A stretch of DNA of 64,000 nt from Yersinia aleksiciae (GCF_001047675.1 NZ_CP011975.1:3574073-3638072); one strand, 5' to 3'; positions 18,542 through 28,549 are shown, counted from the first letter of the stretch. Notes: generated from the letters alone by a model not told the origin. Numbers and translations: made by a program.

Positions 18542-19987
18542 TCAGTTAAGCCATGTGAGGATAAATTCAGCTTTCCCGGCAAGAGATCTAAGCTCAGGGG
18601 CCTCTGGATATTGAGGCAGTAAAGGGAAGAAAATTGACTTCCCGATGATGCTGCGGCTTGATGCATTGGTGGGTCTTAACCCCCACAGGTTTTGATAGGT
18701 CATCGGCACGGTGTGGCCCGCCCAGTTTGTATTGCCAATATAGAGCATCACATGCCCGCCGATATAAATCAGGGTGGTGAATGGTTTACCCTGCTGCGTC
18801 AGATACTCGATTCTCTCCTCGGTAGATAAATCGCTCAGATCGACTCTCTCCCCACTAAGGGATTGTGCCAGTGAGTTTCTGGGCAGGAAAATACCGAAAG
18901 GCAGCAGCAGATTTCTTATTTCGGCTGAGCAGTCATTGAAGCCGTAAATATTCCCCCATCCATAGTTCTTACCCTGCATGTTTTTCATTAAATGAGCGAT
19001 ATTCTCCGGCGTAGGAGGAATAGGGACCTGGTGCATCGTATTATCTGCTAATGATGCATAATGAATCACGGCCTTTCCCTTATTATTACTGATGGGTATG
19101 GCGGCGACCTTTTTACCATTGACTGTTTTTAACGGGAGCAATGTTCCCGTCCGCGCAGTAAATCTAAATACCCCGCCATTATCGACAAAGTTGGCATTAT
19201 CATTAATCACCGCGCCAAGATTTTTTTCGGCCATTGCTGTCCATTTTTGGATAAATACGCCATCAACTTTGGCGATGTTTGAGCTATCTACCCAGCCCAT
19301 CACCGTAGGAGTAATAATGTAACTCCATGATCTATCCTCAGTGGTATCAGCAATATAAATAGGGGTGCCAGGGTGAACAGCTGAACTCTGTAATGTATCA
19401 AAAGGATATCCTTCTCCAGCCTGACTCGGGTCGTTAAACGCGGGGTAGGCGGTAGGCAGTAACCTGACAGCGGTTTCTTCTAGGGTTATCCCTCGTGATG
19501 AAGGCATATAGTTATGGGCGACTGACACTGAAGCCAGAGCGCGCATCTTTTCTTTCCACGTGGCGTCCAACAGCATGAAATTCTCGCCATAATAGCGGGT
19601 TTCTGGATGGGTGTACCGATTAACCTGTCTAGATATACTGTCTTTTACTGCGCCGCCATCCCCCAACAATGGATTAATGTAACGCGGGTTCCAAGGCGAT
19701 TTATCATCGCTATTCTGCCCAAAGTAATGGCGCATTAGTGCGTTAAAATAGATCTTCTGTTGAGCTGAGTTGATAAATGGGCTGTGATAATTAGGTGCTG
19801 TAGGAGGTATCCATTTATCCACATTTTGCGGGTAATCATTAAGCGGAAAAACCGTTTTTGTCTGATCTATAATGGTGTGAGTTGACTGAATGACGGCTTC
19901 TTCTCGGTGTGATAGCGCTAAATGTTGGGGGTTGCTTGTGCATCCTGCAAGTATTAATAGCGCTCCTGAGCCTATAGCTATTCTCAT
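18542..19987 (-). CDS. SH3-domain NlpC/P60 (C40) peptidase lipoprotein
   Basis: Predicted outer- or inner-membrane-anchored peptidoglycan peptidase. From the ATG at 19987 (AAAAGGA nine bases upstream) the protein has 481 residues and a lipobox LLILAGC near residue 15. The middle (about 130-310) fits the tandem SH3-like domains typical of YkfC-like enzymes, and the C-terminal third is NlpC/P60 with catalytic cysteine in GFNDCSAEIRNLL near 362 and histidine in YIGGHVMLYIG near 418. It is divergent from a small membrane protein gene. The E. coli yeiH-yeiE interval lacks it, so it is accessory. Confidence 0.8.
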   Translation of the reverse strand: MRIAIGSGALLILAGCTSNPQHLALSHREEAVIQSTHTIIDQTKTVFPLNDYPQNVDKWIPPTAPNYHSPFINSAQQKIYFNALMRHYFGQNSDDKSPWNPRYINPLLGDGGAVKDSISRQVNRYTHPETRYYGENFMLLDATWKEKMRALASVSVAHNYMPSSRGITLEETAVRLLPTAYPAFNDPSQAGEGYPFDTLQSSAVHPGTPIYIADTTEDRSWSYIITPTVMGWVDSSNIAKVDGVFIQKWTAMAEKNLGAVINDNANFVDNGGVFRFTARTGTLLPLKTVNGKKVAAIPISNNKGKAVIHYASLADNTMHQVPIPPTPENIAHLMKNMQGKNYGWGNIYGFNDCSAEIRNLLLPFGIFLPRNSLAQSLSGERVDLSDLSTEERIEYLTQQGKPFTTLIYIGGHVMLYIGNTNWAGHTVPMTYQNLWGLRPTNASSRSIIGKSIFFPLLPQYPEAPELRSLAGKAEFILTWLN

Positions 19988-20115
19988 ATGAAAAATCCTT
20001 TTAAATTGTGTTTGTATATACTCAAGCTTCAGCGTAGTAAAGGTGGTTCTCTTGCAGGGTATACTCGCTGGCATCAATGGTAATTACACAGAATCTGGTA
20101 CAGGCTTCTTTTAAT

Positions 20116-20406
20116 ATGAAAAAAGGTAGACATGAAAAATCGTTGTGGGCGGTTATGATAATTGCTTCACTTACTTATTTGTTGATCCCTCCCTATTTGC
20201 TCGCTTATTTTTTCAAGTTATATAACTTGAACCCTTTTCATATTACCCCTCTGCCGCATTTTAATCCGTTCAAAGCTGATCGCGGTATCCCACTCTTCCA
20301 TACTTTCAGTTATCTATTGATTATCTGGTTGATTTTAAACATAGTTATCAGTTCTGTTGTCGCACTTGTTTATTATGTATTCTTTCAATCAGATGATAAT
20401 GAATAG
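20116..20406 (+). CDS. Small inner-membrane protein, unknown
   Basis: 96 residues from the ATG at 20116 with a lysine/arginine-rich N-terminus (KKGRHEKS) and two hydrophobic segments (about 11-34 and 62-87) that would form a helical hairpin with both ends inside. No clear ribosome site precedes it; the frame is open 13 codons further upstream. It is divergent from the C40 lipoprotein gene, which suggests shared control, but no function can be assigned. Confidence 0.5.
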   Translation: MKKGRHEKSLWAVMIIASLTYLLIPPYLLAYFFKLYNLNPFHITPLPHFNPFKADRGIPLFHTFSYLLIIWLILNIVISSVVALVYYVFFQSDDNE

Positions 20407-20599
20407 CCCTTTCGTCGCTTAATTTCCTCCGCCGATAACCTCCCGATTTTGCTCAAAGGTGTTAGTCTTATACGGTAATTGAGGCTATATGCTTTCTCGT
20501 CAGTGATGGTATTTACAACTAATAAGTTAGCTCGGTTCATCCAGTAACTGACGAGCAAAGTGATGATAGCGTCCTCCATTTTTTACTACAGAGACCGTT

Positions 20600-21472
20600 A
20601 TGCACATAACCTTACGTCAACTTGAAGTCTTTACCGAGGTGCTGAAAAGCGGCTCTACGACCCAAGCCTCGGTTGTGCTCGCGCTTTCACAATCGGCAGT
20701 CAGCGCGGCGTTGGCGGATTTGGAAGGGCAATTAGGGGTGCAACTGTTTGATCGGGTTGGTAAGCGTTTGGTCACCAATGAACATGGGCGGTTGCTTTAC
20801 CCTAAAGCCTTGGCATTACTTGACCAAACAATGGAAATAGAACAGCTTTTTTTGCAAGGTTTGGCGGCATTACGTATCGCCGCCAGCAGTACCATTGGCA
20901 ATTATATGTTACCGGGCATGATTGCTAAATATCGCCGTGACTTCCCCGGCACACCTCTGGAGCTGAATATCGGTAACAGTCAGGATGTGATTGAGGCAGT
21001 GGCTGATTTTCGCTGTGATCTGGGGCTGATTGAGGGGCCGTGTCATATGCCGGAGTTGATGACACAGGCTTGGCTGCAAGATGAGCTGGTGGTCTTTGCC
21101 GCGCCGGATAATCCCCTATGCCACAAAATGTTGACTCTGGATGAGCTGGCGAGTGCCGACTGGATCTTGCGTGAGCGCGGCTCAGGCACGCGTGAAGTGT
21201 TGGATCATCTGCTGTTAGCGAAATTGCCGCACTTTAAACTGGTGATGGAGTTGGGCAATTCGGAGGCTATTAAGCGGGCAGTGCGCTATGGCATGGGCAT
21301 CAGTTGCCTATCGCGAAGGGTGATCGCCGATCAACTTGCCAGTGGCGAATTAATTGAGCTGAATATCCCGCTACCCGCACTGGTTCGTACCTTATATTTG
21401 ATTCACCATCGGCAAAAACACATCTCTAACGCCTTGCAGCGTTTCCTGAGTTATTGCCAGGAAGAGAACTGA
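20600..21472 (+). CDS. yeiE: LysR-family regulator YeiE
   Basis: 290 residues: LysR winged helix-turn-helix at 1-60 ([20 protein letters not shown] followed by [24 protein letters not shown]) and a substrate-binding domain (about 90-288) with the characteristic [12 protein letters not shown] start. Matches E. coli YeiE, a regulator linked to lysP, yeiH and sulfite/iron responses in enterics. The ATG at 20600 is preceded by AGAGACC. Followed by lysP on the same strand after 245 bp. Confidence 0.9.
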   Translation: MHITLRQLEVFTEVLKSGSTTQASVVLALSQSAVSAALADLEGQLGVQLFDRVGKRLVTNEHGRLLYPKALALLDQTMEIEQLFLQGLAALRIAASSTIGNYMLPGMIAKYRRDFPGTPLELNIGNSQDVIEAVADFRCDLGLIEGPCHMPELMTQAWLQDELVVFAAPDNPLCHKMLTLDELASADWILRERGSGTREVLDHLLLAKLPHFKLVMELGNSEAIKRAVRYGMGISCLSRRVIADQLASGELIELNIPLPALVRTLYLIHHRQKHISNALQRFLSYCQEEN

Positions 21473-21717
21473 ATGACGTGGGTCAGCCGAAAGCGAATCA
21501 CTCGCGTAGGGCTGCAGATTTTTAGTGTTTTACACCAACGCTGTGGCTTATTGCGGCAAAAACAGCCTGCGGCAAAGTGTTTTTACTGGCACTTGAGCTT
21601 TTGCTAATAATTGCGCTGGGATCATGAAGGTATCTTATATCAGTGCATTGTTACTATCCGAGTCGGTGGGATTTGTTACAATCCCGCCTTATTTTTTAAG
21701 GGTGGATTAGGGTAATA

Positions 21718-23244
21718 ATGACTCAGCAAAATACTAAAACCCCAGTGCCGCAGGGCGCGCAGCGTTTGCGACGAGAGCTGAAATCACGGCATTTAGCCAT
21801 GATTGCTATCGGCGGATCTATTGGTACCGGTTTATTTGTTGCCTCTGGGGCAACCGTATCACAAGCAGGCCCAGGGGGCGCACTGCTCTCCTATGCGTTG
21901 ATTGGTCTGATGGTTTACTTCCTGATGACCAGCCTCGGTGAACTGGCGGCTTTCATGCCCGTATCAGGCTCATTTTCAACTTACGGCTCTAAATATGTTG
22001 AGGAGGGCTTCGGCTTCGCCCTCGGCTGGAACTACTGGTACAACTGGGCGGTGACTATCGCCGTGGACTTGGTCGCCGCACAATTGGTGATGAATTACTG
22101 GTTCCCCGACGCGCCAGGTTGGATCTGGAGTGCGCTATTCCTCGCCCTGATGTTCTTGCTGAACTACATCTCAGTCAAAGGTTTTGGTGAGGCGGAGTAT
22201 TGGTTCTCCCTGATTAAAGTGGTCACGGTTGTTGTCTTCATCATTATTGGTGTGATGATGATTAGCGGCATCATGAAAGGGGGCGAAAGTGCAGGTTGGC
22301 ACAACTGGACCATTGGTGATGCGCCGTTTGCAGGTGGATTCTCCGCCATGATTGGGGTGGCGATGATTGTCGGCTTCTCCTTCCAGGGGACGGAACTGAT
22401 TGGCATTGCCGCTGGTGAATCAAAAGATCCGGGCAAAAACATTCCTCGTGCTGTGCGTAAAGTATTCTGGCGTATTCTGCTGTTCTATATCTTCGCCATC
22501 TTGATTATCAGCCTGATTATTCCGTATACCGACCCAAGTCTGTTACGTAATGACGTTAAAGATATCAGTGTCAGCCCATTCACCTTGGTGTTCCAAAATG
22601 CAGGCCTGTTGTCAGCGGCGGCAGTGATGAATGCGGTTATCCTGACGGCAGTACTCTCTGCTGGTAACTCTGGCATGTATGCCTCAACCCGGATGCTGTT
22701 TACGCTGGCCTCCGAAGGCAAAGCGCCACGGATTTTTGCCAAACTCTCTAAGGGCGGCGTGCCGCGTAATGCTTTGTATGCCACTACAGTGGTCGCGGGT
22801 TTATGCTTCCTTAGCTCGATGTTTGGTAACCAAACCGTGTATCTGTGGTTGCTGAATACCTCAGGTATGACTGGCTTTATCGCTTGGTTGGGCATTGCTA
22901 TCAGCCACTATCGTTTCCGCCGTGGCTATATGATGCAGGGCCGCGATTTGAACGACTTGCCGTATCAGTCTGGTTTCTTCCCGCTGGGGCCGATTTTTGC
23001 CTTTGTGCTCTGTTTGATCATTACCTTGGGGCAGAACTACCAGGCATTCCTGCAAGACCGTATTGACTGGTATGGCGTGACCGCAACCTATATCGGTATT
23101 CCATTGTTCCTGGTGATTTGGTTCGGCTACAAACTGACCCGTGGCACTAAGGTTATCAAATATAAAGAGATGGAATTCCCGAAATGGCGTGATGACAGCG
23201 AAGACCATCTGGAGCCGAAAAAAACGGTGCTGATCTCTGACTAA
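21718..23244 (+). CDS. lysP: Lysine-specific permease
   Basis: Inner-membrane proton/lysine symporter of the APC superfamily; in E. coli it also senses lysine for CadC. 508 residues with 12 hydrophobic segments. Motifs: ELKSRHLAMIAIGGSIGTGLF near 20-41, SFQGTELIGIAAGESKDPGKN near 222 and NSGMYASTRMLF near 317. The spacer from yeiE has no gene. A hairpin terminator follows at 23281. Confidence 0.95.
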   Translation: MTQQNTKTPVPQGAQRLRRELKSRHLAMIAIGGSIGTGLFVASGATVSQAGPGGALLSYALIGLMVYFLMTSLGELAAFMPVSGSFSTYGSKYVEEGFGFALGWNYWYNWAVTIAVDLVAAQLVMNYWFPDAPGWIWSALFLALMFLLNYISVKGFGEAEYWFSLIKVVTVVVFIIIGVMMISGIMKGGESAGWHNWTIGDAPFAGGFSAMIGVAMIVGFSFQGTELIGIAAGESKDPGKNIPRAVRKVFWRILLFYIFAILIISLIIPYTDPSLLRNDVKDISVSPFTLVFQNAGLLSAAAVMNAVILTAVLSAGNSGMYASTRMLFTLASEGKAPRIFAKLSKGGVPRNALYATTVVAGLCFLSSMFGNQTVYLWLLNTSGMTGFIAWLGIAISHYRFRRGYMMQGRDLNDLPYQSGFFPLGPIFAFVLCLIITLGQNYQAFLQDRIDWYGVTATYIGIPLFLVIWFGYKLTRGTKVIKYKEMEFPKWRDDSEDHLEPKKTVLISD

Positions 23245-23280
23245 CATGACCTTGTGGTCAACATAGTGTCGTAGTTATGG

Positions 23281-23304
23281 AAGGGCGATATTTGTATCGC
23301 CCTT
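23281..23304 (+). terminator. Rho-independent terminator of lysP
   Basis: AAGGGCGATA and TATCGCCCTT form a perfect 10-bp stem over TTTG, followed by TTCTAT, 37 bp after lysP. Confidence 0.8.
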
Positions 23305-23492
23305 TTCTATAGCAGCAATCTGCTTGTTATTTAAGCGATATGTCACTCTATCAGGCCCTAAATAGGCAAAAAATTTCGCTGATACACCGCCACTCTTCCT
23401 ACCAAATTCTGGCCTATTGGGCAGCGCCGCGTAAATTACATTATAAAATATAGGGTTACACAAAATTATACCCAATCAATTATATCAACCTT

Positions 23493-23511
23493 ATTGATAA
23501 TTATTATCGTT
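23493..23511. promoter_or_regulatory. Fur box of the siderophore transport operon
   Basis: The palindromic core GATAATTATTATC at 23496-23508 matches the Fur consensus GATAATGAT..ATCATTATC. It lies 140 bp upstream of the permease gene, so iron starvation should switch on the whole permease-ATPase-receptor set. The spacer 23305-23649 has no intact gene. Confidence 0.75.
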
Positions 23512-23649
23512 TGCTTTATTGTTAGCGCCATATTGAATTCGTCGTTTCTCCCTCTGCCGAGCCAAACGGATACTTATTGGACGTTGGGTGCTAGCAACGA
23601 AAACATGAGTTTTAAGCAGCAATAATGGCTCGTAACAGGTAACGGAAGA

Positions 23650-24732
23650 ATGAGTATAACCACTGAACCCATGACAAAAACATCCAGCGAAGCTGATGTT
23701 AATGTGATGGGGCGCTATAAGAATATTGTGCGTCACCGTCTATTAATCATGGCGGGGCTAGTGCTCGCCATCCTTGGCTGTTTGCTACTGGATTTCACCA
23801 TGGGGCCTTCGGGTTTAGCCCTGTCGTCGCTCTGGCAGACATTAATTGATCCCGCCAGCGCCGATGCCGGTACGCGCGTTATTGTTTGGGATATCCGTTT
23901 ACCTTATGCATTGATGGCCGTGGTGATCGGCTTGTCGCTCGGGCTCGCCGGGGCAGAGATGCAGACTATCCTGAATAACCCGCTGGCCAGCCCCTTTACT
24001 CTGGGTGTCTCATCGGCAGCCGCATTTGGTGCGGCACTGGCGATTGTCTCGGGCATTGGTATTCCGGGGGTGCCGGATCAGTGGTTTATCTCGGTTAACG
24101 CCTTTATTTTTGCGGTGTTTGCCGCATTGATGCTGGACGGCATTACCCGCTGGACGCGCGTCGCGACCTCGGGCGTGGTGCTATTCGGTATCGCACTGGT
24201 CTTCACCTTTAATGCGTTGGTGTCGATGATGCAGTTCATCGCCAGCGAAGATACGCTGCAAGGTTTGGTGTTCTGGACGATGGGCAGTTTGGCGCGGGCA
24301 TCATGGACCAAACTGGGTGTCATGCTGGCGGTGTTTGCCCTGATGTTGCCCCTGTCGATGATGAGTTCGTGGAAGCTGACGGCATTGCGTTTAGGTGAAG
24401 ATCGGGCGATCAGTTTTGGTATTGATGTTCGCCGTTTACGGCTGGGAACATTGTTACGTATCAGCATGTTATCGGCACTGGCGGTGGCTTTTGTCGGGCC
24501 GATTGGCTTTATCGGGCTGGTGGCACCACACATTGCGCGCATGATGTTTGGTGAAGACCACCGCTTCTACCTGCCCGCCAGCGCCCTGATTGGCGCGTTG
24601 GTGCTCTCCATGGCCTCGATTGCCTCGAAAAACCTGGTGCCGGGCGTCATTATTCCGGTCGGGATTGTCACCTCGCTGGTGGGCGTACCTTTCTTCCTGA
24701 GTATTATTTTGCGCCATAGGGGAAATGTATGA
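23650..24732 (+). CDS. FecCD-type iron-siderophore ABC permease
   Basis: 360 residues with about nine to ten membrane segments, a single-polypeptide FecCD/BtuC-type permease importing ferric siderophore. Hallmarks: WDIRLPYALMAVVIGLSLGLAG near 75-97, NNPLASPFTLGVSSAAAFGA near 105, and the ATPase-contact region FVGPIGFIGLVAPHIARM near 280. The gene overlaps the ATPase gene by four bases (ATGA). The set resembles Yersinia Yiu (YiuB), but the periplasmic binding-protein gene expected just upstream is absent. Confidence 0.88.
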   Translation: MSITTEPMTKTSSEADVNVMGRYKNIVRHRLLIMAGLVLAILGCLLLDFTMGPSGLALSSLWQTLIDPASADAGTRVIVWDIRLPYALMAVVIGLSLGLAGAEMQTILNNPLASPFTLGVSSAAAFGAALAIVSGIGIPGVPDQWFISVNAFIFAVFAALMLDGITRWTRVATSGVVLFGIALVFTFNALVSMMQFIASEDTLQGLVFWTMGSLARASWTKLGVMLAVFALMLPLSMMSSWKLTALRLGEDRAISFGIDVRRLRLGTLLRISMLSALAVAFVGPIGFIGLVAPHIARMMFGEDHRFYLPASALIGALVLSMASIASKNLVPGVIIPVGIVTSLVGVPFFLSIILRHRGNV

Positions 24733-25514
24733 CTTCGGGCTTACGTATTGAGCGCTTTAATGCGGGCTACCCCAAGCGGCCAGTGATTCAGGATTTGACG
24801 GTGCCGCTGTTGCCACGAGGCAAAATCACGGTACTGCTCGGGCCAAACGGTAGCGGGAAATCAACACTGTTGCGCTCACTGGCGGGCTTGAACCGCGCAG
24901 CAGGGCAGCTGTGGCTTGATGGCAAGGATCTAATGCAGATGCCCTTTGCTCAGCGGGCGGAAAAAGTGGTCTATTTACCGCAATCATTGCCCGCTGGCGT
25001 GCATCTCCACGTGCTGGAATCCATTATTGTGGCGCAACGGGCCTCGGGTGGTCGCAGCAATGCCAGCAGTGAAGCCGAAGTGATGGCGCTGCTTGAGCAA
25101 CTGGGGATTGCCCATCTGGCGCTCAGTTATCTGGATCAACTCTCCGGCGGCCAGAAGCAGTTGGTGGGTTTAGCGCAATCACTGATCCGCCAACCGTCAC
25201 TGTTATTGCTCGATGAACCACTGAGTGCGCTGGATCTGAATTATCAGTTCCATGTGATGGATTTGGTCAGCAAGGAGACGCGCAAACGCAATATTATTAC
25301 CGTGGTTGTGGTGCATGACATCAATATTGCCTTGCGCCATGGCGACCATGTTCTGATGTTACAAAATGGCGCGCTGATTGCGGATGGATTGCCGGAAGCG
25401 GTGATTACCCCGCAGAGTCTGGCCAAAGTGTACGGGGTGAAAGGGCGTATTGAACGCTGCTCGCAAGGCACTCCGCAAGTATTAATTGATGGTTTAATAA
25501 CGGAACCCCAATAA
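24729..25514 (+). CDS. Iron-siderophore ABC transporter ATPase
   Basis: 261-residue FepC/FecE-type ATPase. Walker A GPNGSGKSTLLRSLAG near 38-53, signature LSGGQKQLVGLAQ near 139, Walker B LLLLDEPLSALD near 157-168, H-loop VVHDIN near 196. Translationally coupled to the permease. Probably YiuC-like. The Fur box at 23493 is the likely switch. Confidence 0.9.
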   Translation: MTSGLRIERFNAGYPKRPVIQDLTVPLLPRGKITVLLGPNGSGKSTLLRSLAGLNRAAGQLWLDGKDLMQMPFAQRAEKVVYLPQSLPAGVHLHVLESIIVAQRASGGRSNASSEAEVMALLEQLGIAHLALSYLDQLSGGQKQLVGLAQSLIRQPSLLLLDEPLSALDLNYQFHVMDLVSKETRKRNIITVVVVHDINIALRHGDHVLMLQNGALIADGLPEAVITPQSLAKVYGVKGRIERCSQGTPQVLIDGLITEPQ

Positions 25515-25567
25515 CTTTGGGTATATTCCGCCAGTAACAGGTTTTACATAATAATAATCAAGCATTA

Positions 25568-25598
25568 AGCAGAAATAGCGGGAAGCACTATTTCTGCT
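25568..25598 (+). terminator. Hairpin between ATPase and receptor genes
   Basis: AGCAGAAATAG and CTATTTCTGCT form a perfect 11-bp stem over nine bases. No T-run follows, so it is more likely an RNA-stability or attenuation element than a full stop. Confidence 0.5.
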
Positions 25599-25723
25599 GT
25601 AGTGAGCTATTGCCGAAATTGATAACAAATAACTTTCACCTGCCCGACAGGCGGCATCGTTATATGCAAAAAGAACCTGACGGAAAGGCTCTGAGTAAAT
25701 TTATACCTCATGGAGAACGTGTA

Positions 25724-27745
25724 ATGGATAAGGTAAATCAGACTTTTAGGAAAACAAAATCTGCGGCATTAGTTATCGCTGTCATTCTTTCATCTCAGGC
25801 ACATGCTGCTGAAGCAAATATCTCTGAAACTAATCTTTCTAAACAAAGTAATACCCCTATCGACACCATGGTTGTCACCGCATCAGGCTTCCAACAGCGT
25901 ATTCAAGACTCTGCGGCGTCTATTTCTGTGGTGACCCGCGAGCAAATCGAAAATAAAGCCTATACCGATATTACCGATGCGCTGAAAGATGTTCCCGGCG
26001 TAGTGGTGACTGGTGGCGGCAGCCACAGTGATATCAGCATTCGTGGGATGTCGGCGAAATACACCTTGATTCTGGTGGACGGTAAACGTGTGGATACCCG
26101 TGGTACACGGCCAAACAGTGATGGTTCAGGTATCGAGCAGGGCTGGTTGCCACCACTGGCTGCCATTGAGCGTATCGAGGTGGTTCGTGGTCCGATGTCC
26201 TCACTGTATGGCTCAGATGCCATGGGCGGCGTGATTAACGTGATTACCCGCAAGGTGGGTAAAGAGTGGCACGGGACAGTGCGCGCTGATGCCACTTTGC
26301 AGGAAGATTCTAAATCCGGTGATATATTCCAGACTAATGCCTACGCCTCCGGCCCATTAATTGATGGCTTACTGGGATTAAAAGTCAGCGGCCTGCTTTC
26401 TCATCGTAGCGAAGATAAAATCGTCGATGGTTATAATGAGCAACGCCTAAGAAATGGTGCAGCGACATTTACCCTGACACCCGATGATAAAAATGAATTT
26501 GATTTTGATATTGGCCACTATGTGCAAGACCGTAATTCAACGGCAGGACGCTCAGTGGTATTAAGCGGTAAAAGCAGTGATGTGCAATATGACCGCAATA
26601 ATTATGCGATTACCCATCACGGCTATTATGATTTTGGTAATTCAACCAGTTATGTTCAGCGCGATGAAACCCGTAATCCATCACGGGAAATGAAAATTGT
26701 CGATAATATCTTTAATACCCAGACCTCATTTTTGCTGGATAATCACACCCTTATTCTGGGCGGTCAATATCGCTATGAAGAGCTACATGACACCGGTAAC
26801 CAATTAGCCTCAGCCAAAGATTTAACCAAATTAACCCGCTGGAGTTGGGCACTGTTTGCTGAAGATGAGTGGCAGATGACCAACGATTTCGCCCTGACCG
26901 GCGGCGTGCGCATGGATCAAGATGAGAACTATGGCACCCACTGGACGCCACGGTTATACGGCGTTTGGCATTTGGCAGAGCAATGGACATTAAAGGGCGG
27001 GGTATCGGGAGGTTATCGTTCACCTGACCTACGTCAGGCCACCGAAAACTGGGGGCAAATCACCGGTGGTGGCCGTGGTGATCCCGCCATCATTATCGGT
27101 AATGCCAACCTGAAACCGGAAAGAAGTCTCAGCCAGGAAATTGGCATTCTCTGGGATGATCAAGAGGGTATGAACGCGGGTGTGACGTTGTTTAATACTG
27201 ACTTTAAAGACAAAATTACCGAAGTGCGCCGATGCACTGACACCACCGGTAATGCGTCCGGCCAATGTATGATCAATGGCACTAGCTATAAATTTATCAG
27301 TGACCGCACCAACGTCGATAAAGCCATTACCCGTGGTGTGGAAGCCACTTTCGGTTGGGAGATCAACAAAGCCTGGTCACTGACCTCCAACTACACCTTT
27401 ACCCAATCTGAGCAGAAGAGTGGTCAGTTCTCCGGTCAACCGCTGAATCAGATGCCTAAACACATGCTGAATGGCACTCTGAACTGGCAGGCAAGTGAAG
27501 AGCTAGCAACTTGGGTGCGCGCCAACTACCGAGGTAAAACCTCTGAGTACCTCAATCGCACCAGTATCGGCGGCAGCACACCATCCTATACCTTTGTCGA
27601 TTTGGGGGCTAACTATCAGCTTACGAAAGAGTTCCGCCTAATGGGAGGGGTCTATAACGTGCTGGATAAGCGTGTTGATATTGAAGTGAATGATAAGGTG
27701 TTGGATGGTCGTCGGTATATGGTAGGGGCCAGCTACGATTTCTAA
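25724..27745 (+). CDS. TonB-dependent siderophore receptor
   Basis: Outer-membrane gated porin for a ferric siderophore, probably catecholate. From the ATG at 25724 (GGAG nine bases upstream) it has 673 residues: signal peptide about 1-28 (SQAHA), TonB box DTMVVTASG near 45, plug domain (to about 185) with SISVVTREQI, VVTGGGSHSDISIRGM and IERIEVVRGPMSSLYGSDAM, then a 22-strand-type barrel ending in an aromatic residue (GASYDF). Fits YiuR/CirA-like receptors. It follows the permease and ATPase genes and is followed at once by the ERIC array. Confidence 0.92.
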   Translation: MDKVNQTFRKTKSAALVIAVILSSQAHAAEANISETNLSKQSNTPIDTMVVTASGFQQRIQDSAASISVVTREQIENKAYTDITDALKDVPGVVVTGGGSHSDISIRGMSAKYTLILVDGKRVDTRGTRPNSDGSGIEQGWLPPLAAIERIEVVRGPMSSLYGSDAMGGVINVITRKVGKEWHGTVRADATLQEDSKSGDIFQTNAYASGPLIDGLLGLKVSGLLSHRSEDKIVDGYNEQRLRNGAATFTLTPDDKNEFDFDIGHYVQDRNSTAGRSVVLSGKSSDVQYDRNNYAITHHGYYDFGNSTSYVQRDETRNPSREMKIVDNIFNTQTSFLLDNHTLILGGQYRYEELHDTGNQLASAKDLTKLTRWSWALFAEDEWQMTNDFALTGGVRMDQDENYGTHWTPRLYGVWHLAEQWTLKGGVSGGYRSPDLRQATENWGQITGGGRGDPAIIIGNANLKPERSLSQEIGILWDDQEGMNAGVTLFNTDFKDKITEVRRCTDTTGNASGQCMINGTSYKFISDRTNVDKAITRGVEATFGWEINKAWSLTSNYTFTQSEQKSGQFSGQPLNQMPKHMLNGTLNWQASEELATWVRANYRGKTSEYLNRTSIGGSTPSYTFVDLGANYQLTKEFRLMGGVYNVLDKRVDIEVNDKVLDGRRYMVGASYDF

Positions 27746-27754
27746 TTCCTCTTC

Positions 27755-28549
27755 GTCCTTGAAACCACAGGGGTGTTAGCTGCGCTCGCTTACCCGAATC
27801 ACTGACTTGAGTCAGCTCAACGGGATGCGTTCGCTGGCTGCCTACCTGTGGCTCCAATGACTTTGAGGATTTTTTTTGTCCTTGGAACCACAGGGGTGTT
27901 AACTGCGCTCGCTTACCCGAATCACTGACTTGAGTCAGCTCATCGGGATGCGTTCGCTGGCTGCCTACCTGTGGCTCCAATGACTTTGAGGATTTTTTTT
28001 GTCCTTGAAACCACAGGGGTGTTAGCTGCGCTCGCTTACCCGAATCACTGACTTGAGTCAGCTCAACGGGATGCGTTCGCTGGCTGCCTACCTGTGGCTC
28101 CAATGACGTTGAGGATTATTTTTTTGTCCTTGGAACCACAGGGGTGTTAGCTGCGATCGCTTACCCGAATCACTGACTTGAGTCAGCTCAACGGGATGCG
28201 TTCGCTGGCTGCCTACCTGTGGCTCCAATGACTTTGAGGATTTTTTTTGTCCTTGAAACCACAGGGGTGTTAGCTGCGCTCGCTTACCCGAATCACTGAC
28301 TTGAGTCAGCTCATCGGGATGCGTTCGCTGGCTGCCTACCTGTGGCTCCAATGACTTTGAGGATTATTTTTTGTCCTTGGAACCACAGGGGGTTAACTGC
28401 GCTCGCTTACCCGAATCACTGACTTGAGTCAGCTCATCGGGATGCGTTCGCTGGCTGCCTACCTGTGGCTCCAATGACTTTGGGGATTATTTTTTGTCCT
28501 TGAAACCACAGGGGTGTTAGCTGCGCTCGCTTACCCGAATCACTGACTT
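27755..28549. repeat. Tandem array of ERIC elements (six full copies plus half of a seventh)
   Basis: Copies begin GTCCTTG at 27755, 27878, 28001, 28126, 28249, 28373 and 28496, a period of 123-125 bp. Each has the arms ACCACAGGGGTGTTAGCTGC and CTGCCTACCTGTGGCTCC around the ERIC core AATCACTGACTTGAGTCAGC then TCATCGGGATG. The seventh copy stops at GACTT (28545-28549) and resumes at 32656 past the inserted element. Odd copies read CTTGAAACC and even copies CTTGGAACC. Copy six has a one-base loss in its left arm. Confidence 0.92.

Noticed and set aside
27621..28351. Minus-strand open frames across the ERIC array giving a 41-residue repeating peptide
   Set aside because: The frame stays open only because the repeat period of 123 bp is a multiple of three. 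There is no ribosome site, the peptide is simply translated ERIC, and the first frame begins inside the receptor gene.
27755..28549. Possible CRISPR array
   Set aside because: The repeated unit is about 123 bp with no unique spacers and no cas genes; every base recurs in each unit.
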